Shown: piece after piece, positions 35,768 to 44,769 of the stretch
Layout of the letters: each line of letters opens with the position of its first letter
Position numbering within the stretch: position 1 is the first letter of the stretch
From: Paenibacillus_S vulneris
GTDB lineage: Bacteria; Bacillota; Bacilli; Paenibacillales; NBRC-103111
Length of the DNA stretch: 64,000 nt
Reading direction: 5' to 3'
Assembly (NCBI RefSeq): GCF_039543185.1
Contig: NZ_BAABJG010000014.1
Coordinates: forward strand, 271,303-335,302
The notes under the pieces: model-generated
What the model was told of the DNA's origin: nothing
The model's database searches: none
The model's input: only the letters and a program-made list of their open reading frames with translations
Position numbers and translations under genes: made by a program

Positions 35768-36325
35768 ATGAAAACGATGAAATGGTTTGCTTTACTGCTT
35801 GTTCTGTCGTTTGGCCTGCTGCCCTTCGGAATCGGTGCGGGAACCGCATCGGCAAACAGTCTATCGGATTGGTATTGGACGGATAACTATCACATGTCCC
35901 CGAACAGCACGGGCTCTGCCCGCATTGTATTTAATACGACGAGTAGTCAGGCGCTGAAAGACATCATAGGCTCGACCACCAACACGACTCCGTATAAGTA
36001 TGATGTTTATGCGAGTGGATGGTATGCAGGGAATGAAGTGGGCTTCGATCAATACAGCGGAGCACCAATGCCCGATATGTGGAACGACAAAAATATCAGT
36101 ACATTGGTAGGCTACAACGGATTCCGATATCAGCCTCCGGTATGGATCACCACTTCCTATTATCTGTATCCCCGAGAAACCGTGAATTTTTATCAGCAAT
36201 ATCTCAAAAAAATCGTCAATGTCTCCTATATCGAAACCGACAGCAAAGGGAACGTCGTATATGAAGCGCGCATGGTCATGACACTCACCCATTACCAAGG
36301 ACCTTCGATTCAAAGAGCATCGTAA
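35768..36325 (+). CDS. Small exported protein of unknown function
   Basis: This 185-residue exported protein has signal peptide MKTMKWFALLLVLSFGLLPF, with cleavage probably after TASAN. The mature part is rich in Tyr, Trp, Asn and Ser, with no Cys and a beta-strand pattern (YDVYASGWYAGNEVGF, TSYYLYPRETVNFYQQYL). The open frame reaches up to 35699, but I start at the ATG at 35768, because GGAGG sits 9-10 bases before it and the signal peptide begins there. I recognise no family. It follows the two-component system on the same strand, though 380 bases away, and could be a target. Confidence 0.75.
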   Translation: MKTMKWFALLLVLSFGLLPFGIGAGTASANSLSDWYWTDNYHMSPNSTGSARIVFNTTSSQALKDIIGSTTNTTPYKYDVYASGWYAGNEVGFDQYSGAPMPDMWNDKNISTLVGYNGFRYQPPVWITTSYYLYPRETVNFYQQYLKKIVNVSYIETDSKGNVVYEARMVMTLTHYQGPSIQRAS

Positions 36326-36329
36326 AAAT

Positions 36330-36369
36330 AAAACAGTCTCCTGCCCGCAAAAGGCGAGGGGACTGTTTT
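36330..36369. terminator. Bidirectional terminator between convergent genes
   Basis: AAAACAGTC and GACTGTTTT form a 9-bp stem with A and T tracts at either foot. It lies between two converging genes and can serve both. Confidence 0.85.
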
Positions 36370-36378
36370 AGCTTACTT

Positions 36379-36843
36379 TTAATATTCTCCTTTAATGATA
36401 AAAAATGAGCCCCGGATAGTTCCAGCCAGCTTAGACTTCTGCCTGGCAAACTTAAACTTCCCTTCCAGCTCCTTGGGTACCTCCATCCCCTCAGAAAGCT
36501 TAAAACCAACGGCCCGCTTCTTAGGGTCATCGACCGTATACATGACATTGACCGCAAGACCATCCTCATAAAAAACGTAGGCCATTTTGATATTTTCCAC
36601 TTGAAAGCGTGATGTCTCTAAAGGCTTGGCTGAAAACTCAATATCTCGTTCTTCCTTCAAAATCCGGTTCACATAATCCAGGGTCTCCTTACTTTCGCTA
36701 GCTGGTACAACCGTAAATTCATGCTTGTATTTGTTCATATAGTAACGGGCTTCATTAGCACGTAAACCGGCAAGCGCTTCTGCAACAGGTGAAGATTCTA
36801 AACCAACCGCGGACACAGTTTTGAAATCAACGATATTGGACAT
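36379..36843 (-). CDS. Hypothetical protein (154 aa)
   Basis: This is a 154-residue soluble, charged protein starting MSNIVDFKTVSAVGLESSPV. It has no signal peptide, no membrane segment and no Cys. The C-terminal half is Lys-rich with FKFARQKSKLAGTIRGSFFI. I recognise no family. The upstream region holds two operator-like palindromes centred 29 bp apart, which suggests repressor control. It is convergent with the exported protein gene and shares its terminator. Confidence 0.65.
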   Translation of the reverse strand: MSNIVDFKTVSAVGLESSPVAEALAGLRANEARYYMNKYKHEFTVVPASESKETLDYVNRILKEERDIEFSAKPLETSRFQVENIKMAYVFYEDGLAVNVMYTVDDPKKRAVGFKLSEGMEVPKELEGKFKFARQKSKLAGTIRGSFFIIKGEY

Positions 36844-37002
36844 TATGCATTTCTCCTCTTATCTCATTTTTTTGCGGCAACAGGTTCGCTTGGGTGGAAC
36901 CGCTGTTAGATCTATATAAACCTGCGTCGTTAAATCATAAAGCGGCGTCTCCTTGGTCTTTCTCCAAAAGACGAATCCAATTCAGTATCAGATTTCCATT
37001 AA

Positions 37003-37047
37003 GACACCATTCGGTGTCGTTTTAATTATATGACACCAAACAGTGTC
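37003..37047. promoter_or_regulatory. Two operator-like palindromes 29 bp apart
   Basis: GACACCATTCGGTGTC (37003-37018) has 6-bp arms and a 4-base centre; GACACCAAACAGTGTC (37032-37047) has 5-bp arms and a 6-base centre. Their centres are 29 bp apart, close to three helical turns. They lie between the gene at 36843 (minus) and a remnant at 37138 (plus). The pattern suits a TetR-type repressor, but no such gene is nearby. Confidence 0.6.
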
Positions 37048-37137
37048 GTGTCAACAGTGTTTTATTCCGTTTAGTCATTGTTAGTTATGGACGCTTTCAT
37101 ATGCTGGTGACGGCGATCATTTTTATTTTTACTTGAA

Positions 37138-37281
37138 GGCATTCTAGACCACCATATCCTGCAGATTCACCACGTTAGGCCAGGGCCTGACCAGATTTTA
37201 TACGACATTTCGTATGATGCTTTTGCACTGCTGCTTTTAGGAATGGGCTGGTTTCTACTGCATCAGAGTCGCTTTCGCTGA
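37138..37281 (+). pseudogene. Remnant of a DUF2243-like membrane protein
   Basis: From 37138 the plus strand reads GILDHHILQIHHVRPGPDQI, then LYDISYDAF, a hydrophobic ALLLLGMGWFLLHQSRF and a stop. The histidine pattern D-x-I-L-x-x-H-H resembles DUF2243 membrane proteins. There is no start codon or ribosome site, and the frame is closed just upstream, so only the 3' end survives. The paired palindromes upstream may once have controlled it. The rest of the gap up to 37500 shows no gene. Confidence 0.5.
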
Positions 37282-37500
37282 CCTTCCCTCTATCACCTTC
37301 ATTGCAGATGGGTATTGATGAAATTTGCGGCCAATATTATCAGTCCCCGCTCCAACAGAAAAAAAGCAAATTCGATCAGCTGCGGCTGCTTCGGCTTTGC
37401 TATGAAAATCATTGCCTCACCCACTGGCCTTATGCATAACTAGAACACGCCGATGCAGGTCTTTTGGTGATGCGGTATCTGCTGAAAAGGGAGCATAATA

Positions 37501-37543
37501 TACATGACAAGGGAAGGCATACATTTGCCCTCCCTTGTCATGT
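37501..37543 (-). terminator. Hairpin after the second importer operon
   Basis: TACATGACAAGGGA and TCCCTTGTCATGTA form a perfect 14-bp stem, ending 18 bases past the binding-protein stop. The T-tract is poor, so it may act mainly as an mRNA 3' stabiliser. Confidence 0.7.
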
Positions 37544-37561
37544 AATATTATTGATTGGCGC

Positions 37562-39169
37562 TTACTTGCCGCCCTTATCCAGATAAGCTTGAAGCTGCTT
37601 CTGCAGTTCGGCACGTACCTTTTCCAATCCAAGCGCTCGCAGCTCATTATTCAATTTAGCGGCCTGAGCTTCCCAATCCTTCATCTGTCCCGCCTTGAGC
37701 AGCTGAACAAACGGATCGGTCTTGGAGCTGATATTGGCCAGCTCGGCCTTGACATTTGTCGTATCGAAGGCGAACATCGCGAGCGGCGCCGAGTAATAGG
37801 TATCCGCCTTCGCGGAATACTCGTAGTATTTTTTTGCAGTATCATCCAGATCGGAGCTGAGTCGAATCGTCGACGGGTTCCAGGTTAATTCATAGCCCGG
37901 GAAGGTATAGTTCTTCGAATCGTCGAGCAGCTTGTACTGGTTCGTCCCGGCCGGTTCCCAGTGCTTACCCGGAATCCCCAGCTCGAACAGGTCATGGTTG
38001 TCCTGGCTGCTGTACAGCCAGTCGAAGAACTTCATCGTCCGGTCAATGTTCTTGGAGGTTGCAGGGATGGCGATGGAATTGTTCGCTTTGTAGTTCGTGC
38101 TGATCGCTTGCGGCTTCATATTGCGTATGTCCTCCTTCAGCACGAAGAACTCCAGATCTGCGCCTGCAAGCGTATCCTTCAGCTTCTTCTTGTCCGCGGC
38201 ATAGCTGGATATCGTTCCATAGTAAGAGGCGGCTTTGCCTGACATGAAGTAAGCCTTCTGATCCTTTTGGCTGATGACGTCCTTCTCCAAATATTTGCTC
38301 CATTCCGCCCACTTATCATATTGAGGATACGCCGTTTTCTCCGTATTGTACGGTGCAGGCAGCTTCGCCCACTCGGAAGCCGGGTCGCCGAAGGCTACAA
38401 TATTCTTCACCTGCTTGAGATCATCCGTCAGCTGGACGAAGAAGGAAAGTCCCGAGAAGCCTACGGAACCGATGGTAGGGATTTTTACAGTGCCTCCCTC
38501 GCCTGACCAGATTTCCTGAAAGCCTCCGTTGCCTTTGACGGCTAGAGGCGTCAGATCCTTGTCCGACTCCTGTACCTTCTTGTAAAAGCTCTCCAGCTCG
38601 TCATAGTTCTTGATTGGCTGCATCCCGTATTTCTCCCGCAGATCCTTGCGGATGTAGATGACCGGAAGGTCATAGAAGTACTGAGTAAACGGAATTGTGT
38701 AGAGATGGCCGTCGAACCGTTTGTTGGCTTCTACATATTCCTTGGAGAAGGCTTTCTTCAAGCCCGGATAGGCATCGTTGTTAAAATATTGGTCCAGCTG
38801 CGCATAAGCGCCCTGCGGGACTAAATCTCTCAGGTTCATAAAATCCGCATCGAACACAAAATCTACATCTTCACCGGCCGCCATCATCAGTTTGACCTTC
38901 TGCTTATGGTCGTTCATCGGATTCCACTGAATGTTCAGCTTCGTGTTCAGCGTATCCTTCGTGCGCTTCTCGAATTCATCGAAAACGACCTGCATGTCCT
39001 TCGGCTGATCGCCGAACAGCATCCCTTTAAGCGTTATAGGTGCAAGCGGAGCCGAATCACCTCCTGCCGGGGACTTATCTGCCCCCGAATCCTTACTATC
39101 GCTGCAGGCAGCCGTCGCGCCCGCCATGGCAACAGCCAGCAGGACTGCCGAAATCCGTTTGATGTTCAT
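37562..39169 (-). CDS. Extracellular solute-binding lipoprotein (second importer)
   Basis: This 535-residue lipoprotein has signal MNIKRISAVLLAVAMAGATA and lipobox ATAAC, then a Gly/Ser/Asp linker and a cluster-type oligosaccharide-binding fold (LPVIYIRKDLREKYGMQPIK, and a C-terminal SSDLDDTAKKYYEYSAK segment). It is the last gene of the importer set and lies 60 bases after the second permease. With the linked heparinase-like lyase, the ligand is probably a uronate-containing oligosaccharide. No ATPase gene is linked. Confidence 0.9.
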   Translation of the reverse strand: MNIKRISAVLLAVAMAGATAACSDSKDSGADKSPAGGDSAPLAPITLKGMLFGDQPKDMQVVFDEFEKRTKDTLNTKLNIQWNPMNDHKQKVKLMMAAGEDVDFVFDADFMNLRDLVPQGAYAQLDQYFNNDAYPGLKKAFSKEYVEANKRFDGHLYTIPFTQYFYDLPVIYIRKDLREKYGMQPIKNYDELESFYKKVQESDKDLTPLAVKGNGGFQEIWSGEGGTVKIPTIGSVGFSGLSFFVQLTDDLKQVKNIVAFGDPASEWAKLPAPYNTEKTAYPQYDKWAEWSKYLEKDVISQKDQKAYFMSGKAASYYGTISSYAADKKKLKDTLAGADLEFFVLKEDIRNMKPQAISTNYKANNSIAIPATSKNIDRTMKFFDWLYSSQDNHDLFELGIPGKHWEPAGTNQYKLLDDSKNYTFPGYELTWNPSTIRLSSDLDDTAKKYYEYSAKADTYYSAPLAMFAFDTTNVKAELANISSKTDPFVQLLKAGQMKDWEAQAAKLNNELRALGLEKVRAELQKQLQAYLDKGGK

Positions 39170-39229
39170 GTTTTGTTTCCTCCCTTTTCGTTGGACAATC
39201 TCTATACTAAACCGCTACGAGCTGCGGAC

Positions 39230-40111
39230 TTAGCCTTTCACGGCACCCACCATCAAGCCTTTGACAAAATATTTCTGAAGAAACGGGTACAGCAAGACAA
39301 TCGGACCGATCGTCACGATCGTAGTGGCAAGCCGAACGGTCAGTGTCGGTGGAATAAAATTCGGAATGTTCACGTCGGCCGATAGCTGGCTGACAAAGTC
39401 CAGATTGTTCATGATGCGCTGAATCAAATATTGCAGCGGAAATTTATGCGGGTCGTTGATATAGAGCAAGGCGTTAAACCAGCTGTTCCAGTAGCCCAGC
39501 GCATAGAACAGGCCAATCGTCGCCAGCGCAGGCAAGGAAACCGGCAGGATGATGCGAAACAGGATATGGGCATCGTTAGCGCCGTCAATTTTCGCCGATT
39601 CAGCAAGCGAGTCGTCAATGGTAGCGAAGAAGTTGCGCAGCAGGAACATATTCCAGGCGCTCATCATGCTGGGGATGATGAGCACCCAGATCGTGTCCTT
39701 CAAATGCAGGTACTTGGAGATCAGCAGATAGGAAGCGACAAGCCCGCCGTGGAACAGCATTGTAAAGTATACGAAGAAGGCGATTCCGTTCCGGTATTTC
39801 ACCGATTTGACGGAGATGGCATAGGCGAGTGCGCTGGTAAACAGCATCGAGAGCAAGGTGCCGACCAGCGTCACGAATGTCGTTACTCCATAGGCCCGAT
39901 AAATCGTGTCGTCTTGAAAAATGAGCTTGTAAGCCTCAAGACTGAACTCCTTAGGCCACAGCGTATAGCCGTACTTCAGAATCTCCGATTCCTTGGTGAA
40001 CGAGCTGGCCAGGACCGCCAGGAACGGAACCAGGCAGTAGATGGAGAACAAGGTGATGATGACGTAGAACAATGCTTTCAGCAGCTTATCCGATAAGCTT
40101 TCTCTGATCAT
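39230..40111 (-). CDS. ABC sugar permease (LplC-like, second importer)
   Basis: This is a 293-residue permease with about six membrane segments, EAA loop ESAKIDGANDAHILFRIILP and the ending QKYFVKGLMVGAVKG. It closely resembles the LplC-like permease at 25109, so the two importers are paralogues with separate lyases. It lies 19 bases after its LplB partner. Confidence 0.92.
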   Translation of the reverse strand: MIRESLSDKLLKALFYVIITLFSIYCLVPFLAVLASSFTKESEILKYGYTLWPKEFSLEAYKLIFQDDTIYRAYGVTTFVTLVGTLLSMLFTSALAYAISVKSVKYRNGIAFFVYFTMLFHGGLVASYLLISKYLHLKDTIWVLIIPSMMSAWNMFLLRNFFATIDDSLAESAKIDGANDAHILFRIILPVSLPALATIGLFYALGYWNSWFNALLYINDPHKFPLQYLIQRIMNNLDFVSQLSADVNIPNFIPPTLTVRLATTIVTIGPIVLLYPFLQKYFVKGLMVGAVKG

Positions 40112-40130
40112 GATGCGCCTCTCCTTTCAT

Positions 40131-41114
40131 TTAGAATATGGCCGATTCCGGTGCCGTCTTCTTAGCAATGTAGTTTACGGTGATGACCAGAAGGAACCCT
40201 ACCACCGATTGCAGGAGGCCAACCGCCGCAGACATCCCCATATCTCCAAGGTCCATCAAGGACCGGAAGACATAGGTATCAATGACGTCGGTCGTCGGAT
40301 AGAGCAGCGGATTCCGGCCGATAATGGCGAAGATCATGCCGAAGTCACCGTTAAATATGCCGCCCACTGCCAAGATGGTAAGCAGGATAACGGTCGTTTT
40401 TAACAAAGGCAGCGTAATGTAGATAATTTTTTGCCAGCGGCTCGCGCCATCCATGGAAGCGGATTCGTACACCTCCGGATTAATCCCGGCAATGGTCGCC
40501 ATATACACGATGGAGCTGAAGCCCGCCCCATGCCAAATCTTCAACAGGACGAAGATCGCAGGCCAATAGGAGGGTGACGACAGGAACTGGATCGGCTCCA
40601 CTCCGAATAAAGCCAGCGCCTTGTTAATAAATCCTCCGTCCGTAGCCACGAATGCTGTGATGAACATGGCGACAACCGTCCACGACAGGAAATGCGGGAA
40701 GATCATGACGGATTGCGCCGCTTTCTTAAACCATTTACCGCCAAGCTCCGTCACCATGATGGCTATGGCTACCGCCGCAAGCGTTCCGAATACAATGAAC
40801 AGCACGTTCAGGAAGACGGTATTGGTCACGATCTTGACCCAATCGTTGGAGTGGAAGAAGAATTCAAAGTTTTTGAGGCCGACGAACTTGCTGCCTGTAA
40901 TGCCCTTCACGGCTTTAAAATCCTGAAAGGCGATCACGATGCCCCCCATCGGGAGATAGGCGAAGATGAAAAACCAGATCATGCCGGGAAGCGCTAATAA
41001 ATACATGAATTTATTTGTTCTTAATTCGAAGAAGAATGAGGCAACAGCTCCCCGCTGTTTCCTGGAGATGCCGCTGCCAAGCTGAGATTGCTCCGATATT
41101 GCGGAATGATTCAT
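40131..41114 (-). CDS. ABC sugar permease (LplB-like, second importer)
   Basis: This is a 327-residue permease with about six membrane segments. The N-terminal charged tail is followed by YLLALPGMIWFFIFAYLPMG, and the EAA loop is YESASMDGASRWQKIIYITLP (seen in part). It is the first permease of the second importer and lies 133 bases after the lyase gene on the same strand, so it may be co-transcribed with it or have a promoter in that gap. Confidence 0.92.
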   Translation of the reverse strand: MNHSAISEQSQLGSGISRKQRGAVASFFFELRTNKFMYLLALPGMIWFFIFAYLPMGGIVIAFQDFKAVKGITGSKFVGLKNFEFFFHSNDWVKIVTNTVFLNVLFIVFGTLAAVAIAIMVTELGGKWFKKAAQSVMIFPHFLSWTVVAMFITAFVATDGGFINKALALFGVEPIQFLSSPSYWPAIFVLLKIWHGAGFSSIVYMATIAGINPEVYESASMDGASRWQKIIYITLPLLKTTVILLTILAVGGIFNGDFGMIFAIIGRNPLLYPTTDVIDTYVFRSLMDLGDMGMSAAVGLLQSVVGFLLVITVNYIAKKTAPESAIF

Positions 41115-41247
41115 AGGTACTCCTTTCTTTCCAATCGAGATGTAATGACTTTATCTTATGTCCTCAGGGCGTTAGCGAAAAAGTTTGGATTTTACCACAA
41201 CGCTATGTTTTCCGCTGATTAGAGTGTTTGAAATTGTACCACTTTCA

Positions 41248-44200
41248 TTAATTGGTGCATTCTTCACGCAGAAGACCCGCTTCTCCGAGCTCCCGAAGAC
41301 GTACATGTAACTGCCGTCCGTCTCCCTTAAGACCATGAACGTCAATAACCTGCGTCCTCCCGTCCGTTAACTGGACTCTAATCAGCTCGGGTGAGATTGC
41401 GTTGGCAGCCGCGATAACCGAGTCCCCCTCATGCGGCTCAAGCAAGGTTATGAAGTAAGCTTCCCTGCCGCTTGTACGGATGCTGATCGTCTTGCGGCGG
41501 GCCGGATCGTCACCAAGCGGGTAGTCTCCACCCAGAGTTCCCTGGAAGGCCATTGCCTCTAATCCGCTAAGGTCTATCACGGCAACGGCCGGCAGGCTCG
41601 GGTCGAGCGGCTCGAAGGGCAGCGCCTCCCTATACAGCTCACCGGCCAGATGTACTTGGCCGCCGTAATAATCCGAACCGACCCCGTGTCCAGGGTCTAC
41701 ATTCTCGTATCGGATCGGCAGGTCAGTCAGCGGCAGCCTTCGTCCATCCTGAAGCAGCACGCAAGGATTGCCCCAGAAGACCGTTTTACGGCTCGAGCGA
41801 TCTACGCGAACCTGCAGCTTCAGCTCCCGGATCCCCTGCAGCGGGATATCCAGGCTGCGCTTACCGAGGATCCATGCTCCAAACTGTCCTTCTGCCAGCT
41901 GAACCCCATCCCCCGCTATCTCGTAGCTCAACACTTTGTTCACAGGTGCCGCCTCCGCGTACCAGCCTGTCATGAGCTCCTGCTGGGGGGGCCACAACGT
42001 ATGAAGATGTAAATTCATAAGCCCCTCTTCGTTGTGCATGTTATTGCGCCCCTCACTATCGTCCCTGACAGCGTTGTAGCTATGGCTGAACCGGATCCGG
42101 GCGGGGGCATCGCACTCGTACCAGCTGCAATCTGTGATAAACTGTGCGGAGCCGTAAGGATCCTCACTCATCTGGGCCGTATGGCGGAGAAGCCGTTTCC
42201 GTGCCCCATCGATTCCTTGAAAGCCTTGATAATGGTGCAGGCAATCGAAGGTATGGGGCTCTTCCCCCTTGAGGTAATCGGCGATGACTACATAATCTTC
42301 GGTGACGGCAACAAGCCGTCTTTGAACGACCGGCTCCGAATAGGTGCCGGTATCTCCCTGCGGGCGCGGCTGAGGAGGGATTGGCACCTCCCGGCCTTCG
42401 ATCAGACCGCGTTCCTGCGGGAACGCTTCAGGATATGGCGTCTGGCCGCCGTAAGGGGGGGCGCACCATCTCGCGACTGTCTCTACCGCGCATACGTTCA
42501 GCAGGGTTCCGCTATGAAACAGCAGCCGCTTGGAAGGAGCAGGCTCCTGCATCCGCTGGTCCACGACGACCATGTTGTGCGACATGGAGGCTTGCACCCA
42601 CATTTTGAACATGAACGAATGATAGCCGTACCAGGAAGCAAGCGGACTATAGGCGTTCTTCCCATACCGGATCAGCCCGAGAAGTCCGGTGCGGTCGAAG
42701 TGACCGTGGTATCCGCCGTGAGAGCCGTATTTCAGCACCGCCTGAATCCGTGAAGAGGCCGAGCCTTGTCCGCCAGACCGCAGCAGGGCAAGCCCGACGT
42801 TATCAGCGATAACGGAACGTTCGTCGTGTCGGTCCTCCCCTACCGGGAGTTCTCCTGCCCCGTACACCAAATCTCTTCCCTTACCTGATCGGATGACAGC
42901 TGCATACCTCGGGTCCCTCCATACGTAATAAGCGAGATCGTACCATTTCCCCATTTGCTTTGCGGTTGAATCGTTGGCGCCGAACAGGACGCCGCGGTCG
43001 TCGATAAAAGGAAGCATGGCATCCCACACGTCTTTTATGGTTCTGTAATTACGATTGGCCGGCCCATACTTGGCAAAGGACATGCCGAGGAACGGCTTCT
43101 CGCCCGGCATCGACCAGGGTGACAGCATCGCATTGGAATGATAGGATGGCGGTATCTTCCTATCCTTGAGCCCGAGCCCCCACGGCTCGCAGGCCTGGAC
43201 GACTCGAGTCATCATATCGGCGAACAGCACGACATAATTGGAGGCTCCCTCAAAGTACCAGCCGTCGTCCATGACGCCCGTCGCGACCATATCGATAAAA
43301 CCGCCGGGACCGTGGATGAAGCGCCGGATCCAATGCATGTCCTGAAGGAGCAGGCTGCACAGAAGAGCTGCCGCCATGCCTCCTGACGGAATATTGTTGG
43401 TATCGCCATCCGTGATCATCCAATCCACCTTCTCGATGAACAAGCGGAAAACATGCTCCAATCGGCTCCGGTCCTCGCCGGTCCAGCAGGATTCGTTATA
43501 CAGAAGATCATATACAGACACGATATCCAGCATCAGCTCGCCTTCATGAATAAGGCCCCCTGTGCTGACCTTTACTCCCCTCGGCGAAGGAAGTTCTAGC
43601 TCCTCCCGGGTAGAATAAATGTGCAGCATCGGCGCATCGGTCGCCGGATATCCGGTGATCGGATCCGCCAACCGCCGCAGAAAAAGAACGGCCTTCTCGA
43701 GAAAATCCGTTCGCCCTGTTAGCTTCCAAGCTATGCCTGCGGCGTGCAGCTTGAATCGCTGCCCAAGCTCGAAGGCAAACGGCTGCCCAGGCCCTTGGGC
43801 TTCGGGGACGACCCAATCCTTCGCGATCCGAATATAGTCATCCAGCTCCTTCTGGGCCCATGGAAAGGCTGCGGCGTTGCGCCGCACCTGCTCCCAGCCG
43901 GCTTCTGTGTGCATAATGTAGGGGTGTGCCAGTGCTCTGACGGTATATAGGGTCAGCCGCTTGGCCCAGACCGCCTTTCCTCCAGGAATGGCGACGACCG
44001 TCAACCTCTCATAGCCCCCGGGAGCGATACCGTCGTGAACGGTAACTTGCAGCGTGACCCGGCCGGTTTGCCCGGGTTCAAGAACAAGGCTCCCCGGCTC
44101 CAGCTGCGTTCGCATGGACTCGTAGCCATAGGGCTCCAGGGCCAATGTAATCGCCTGCTGCGTATTCGACTCATTGCATACGTTTAGTTCATATTGGACC

Positions 44201-44649
44201 TCTTCGCCCGGCTGGGCTGAACAGGATAACCGTTCGGCTGACAAGGCGATAACGCCTAAGGACTTAAGCCGAATCGACCGGATTCGGATGCCTGCTTCCG
44301 CTTCCCCGCCGCCGTTCACAGTTCTAGCTTCGATTCCAAGCTTGCGGATCATGCGCCAGAACGCCGGCGCCGCGTGCTTATAGTCAAATTGGCTGAAGGC
44401 CGTCTCTACCTCCGTCCAGCCGTTCCCCGTAAGATGCACCGTCGCCGCTGTGACGGGAATATATTCAGGCCGTCCGATCCTTTGCGGATAGACGCGGAGC
44501 GTAAGCTCCATGACCGATCCCTCCGGCACCCAAATCTCCAGCCCAACGGCTTCAAAAGCCCTCCAATCGGAGGGGTGCCCCAGATCCCACACCCGTTCCG
44601 CCCCTTGCTCGAGCAGGGCTACCTCGTTGATAAATTGTCGCATCTCCAA
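41248..44649 (-). CDS. Heparinase II/III-like lyase, apparently cytosolic
   Basis: This 1133-residue protein lacks a signal peptide (MEMRQFINEVALLEQ), unlike most polysaccharide lyases, so it probably works on imported oligosaccharides. Residues 1-235 form beta-rich modules (carbohydrate-binding then Ig-like). Residues 240-600 form an alpha-toroid with DDGWYFEGASNYVVLFADMM (in part). Residues 610-900 hold the heparinase II/III-like beta domain with His644, His648 and His650 in SHGGYHGHFDR and a further His691 in SHNMVVVDQRM. The tail is beta-rich. The substrate is unknown; related folds act on heparin, alginate and ulvan-type oligomers. It sits between a membrane AraC regulator and the importer. 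Confidence 0.8.
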   Translation of the reverse strand: MEMRQFINEVALLEQGAERVWDLGHPSDWRAFEAVGLEIWVPEGSVMELTLRVYPQRIGRPEYIPVTAATVHLTGNGWTEVETAFSQFDYKHAAPAFWRMIRKLGIEARTVNGGGEAEAGIRIRSIRLKSLGVIALSAERLSCSAQPGEEVQYELNVCNESNTQQAITLALEPYGYESMRTQLEPGSLVLEPGQTGRVTLQVTVHDGIAPGGYERLTVVAIPGGKAVWAKRLTLYTVRALAHPYIMHTEAGWEQVRRNAAAFPWAQKELDDYIRIAKDWVVPEAQGPGQPFAFELGQRFKLHAAGIAWKLTGRTDFLEKAVLFLRRLADPITGYPATDAPMLHIYSTREELELPSPRGVKVSTGGLIHEGELMLDIVSVYDLLYNESCWTGEDRSRLEHVFRLFIEKVDWMITDGDTNNIPSGGMAAALLCSLLLQDMHWIRRFIHGPGGFIDMVATGVMDDGWYFEGASNYVVLFADMMTRVVQACEPWGLGLKDRKIPPSYHSNAMLSPWSMPGEKPFLGMSFAKYGPANRNYRTIKDVWDAMLPFIDDRGVLFGANDSTAKQMGKWYDLAYYVWRDPRYAAVIRSGKGRDLVYGAGELPVGEDRHDERSVIADNVGLALLRSGGQGSASSRIQAVLKYGSHGGYHGHFDRTGLLGLIRYGKNAYSPLASWYGYHSFMFKMWVQASMSHNMVVVDQRMQEPAPSKRLLFHSGTLLNVCAVETVARWCAPPYGGQTPYPEAFPQERGLIEGREVPIPPQPRPQGDTGTYSEPVVQRRLVAVTEDYVVIADYLKGEEPHTFDCLHHYQGFQGIDGARKRLLRHTAQMSEDPYGSAQFITDCSWYECDAPARIRFSHSYNAVRDDSEGRNNMHNEEGLMNLHLHTLWPPQQELMTGWYAEAAPVNKVLSYEIAGDGVQLAEGQFGAWILGKRSLDIPLQGIRELKLQVRVDRSSRKTVFWGNPCVLLQDGRRLPLTDLPIRYENVDPGHGVGSDYYGGQVHLAGELYREALPFEPLDPSLPAVAVIDLSGLEAMAFQGTLGGDYPLGDDPARRKTISIRTSGREAYFITLLEPHEGDSVIAAANAISPELIRVQLTDGRTQVIDVHGLKGDGRQLHVRLRELGEAGLLREECTN

Positions 44650-44670
44650 CTTCCTCTCTAATACAAAATG

Positions 44671-44707
44671 AGCCCGAGAACCCAGTGTAGCTTAAGTTCT
44701 CAGGCTT
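44671..44707 (-). terminator. Terminator after the second AraC sensor-regulator
   Basis: AGCC(C)GAGAAC pairs with GTTCTC(A)GGCT with one mismatch, and TTTT follows on the minus strand. It separates the regulator from the lyase gene. Confidence 0.65.
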
Positions 44708-44769
44708 TGTTACTTGAGGATTTGCCGATTTCAACGATTTATACCGATGCGGCTCTATACATTTTCACA

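Noticed and set aside
42034..42753. 239-codon plus-strand ORF opposite the heparinase-like gene
   Set aside because: It lies wholly inside a well supported gene on the other strand, and its product has no recognisable motif. Long antisense frames are common in GC-rich coding DNA.
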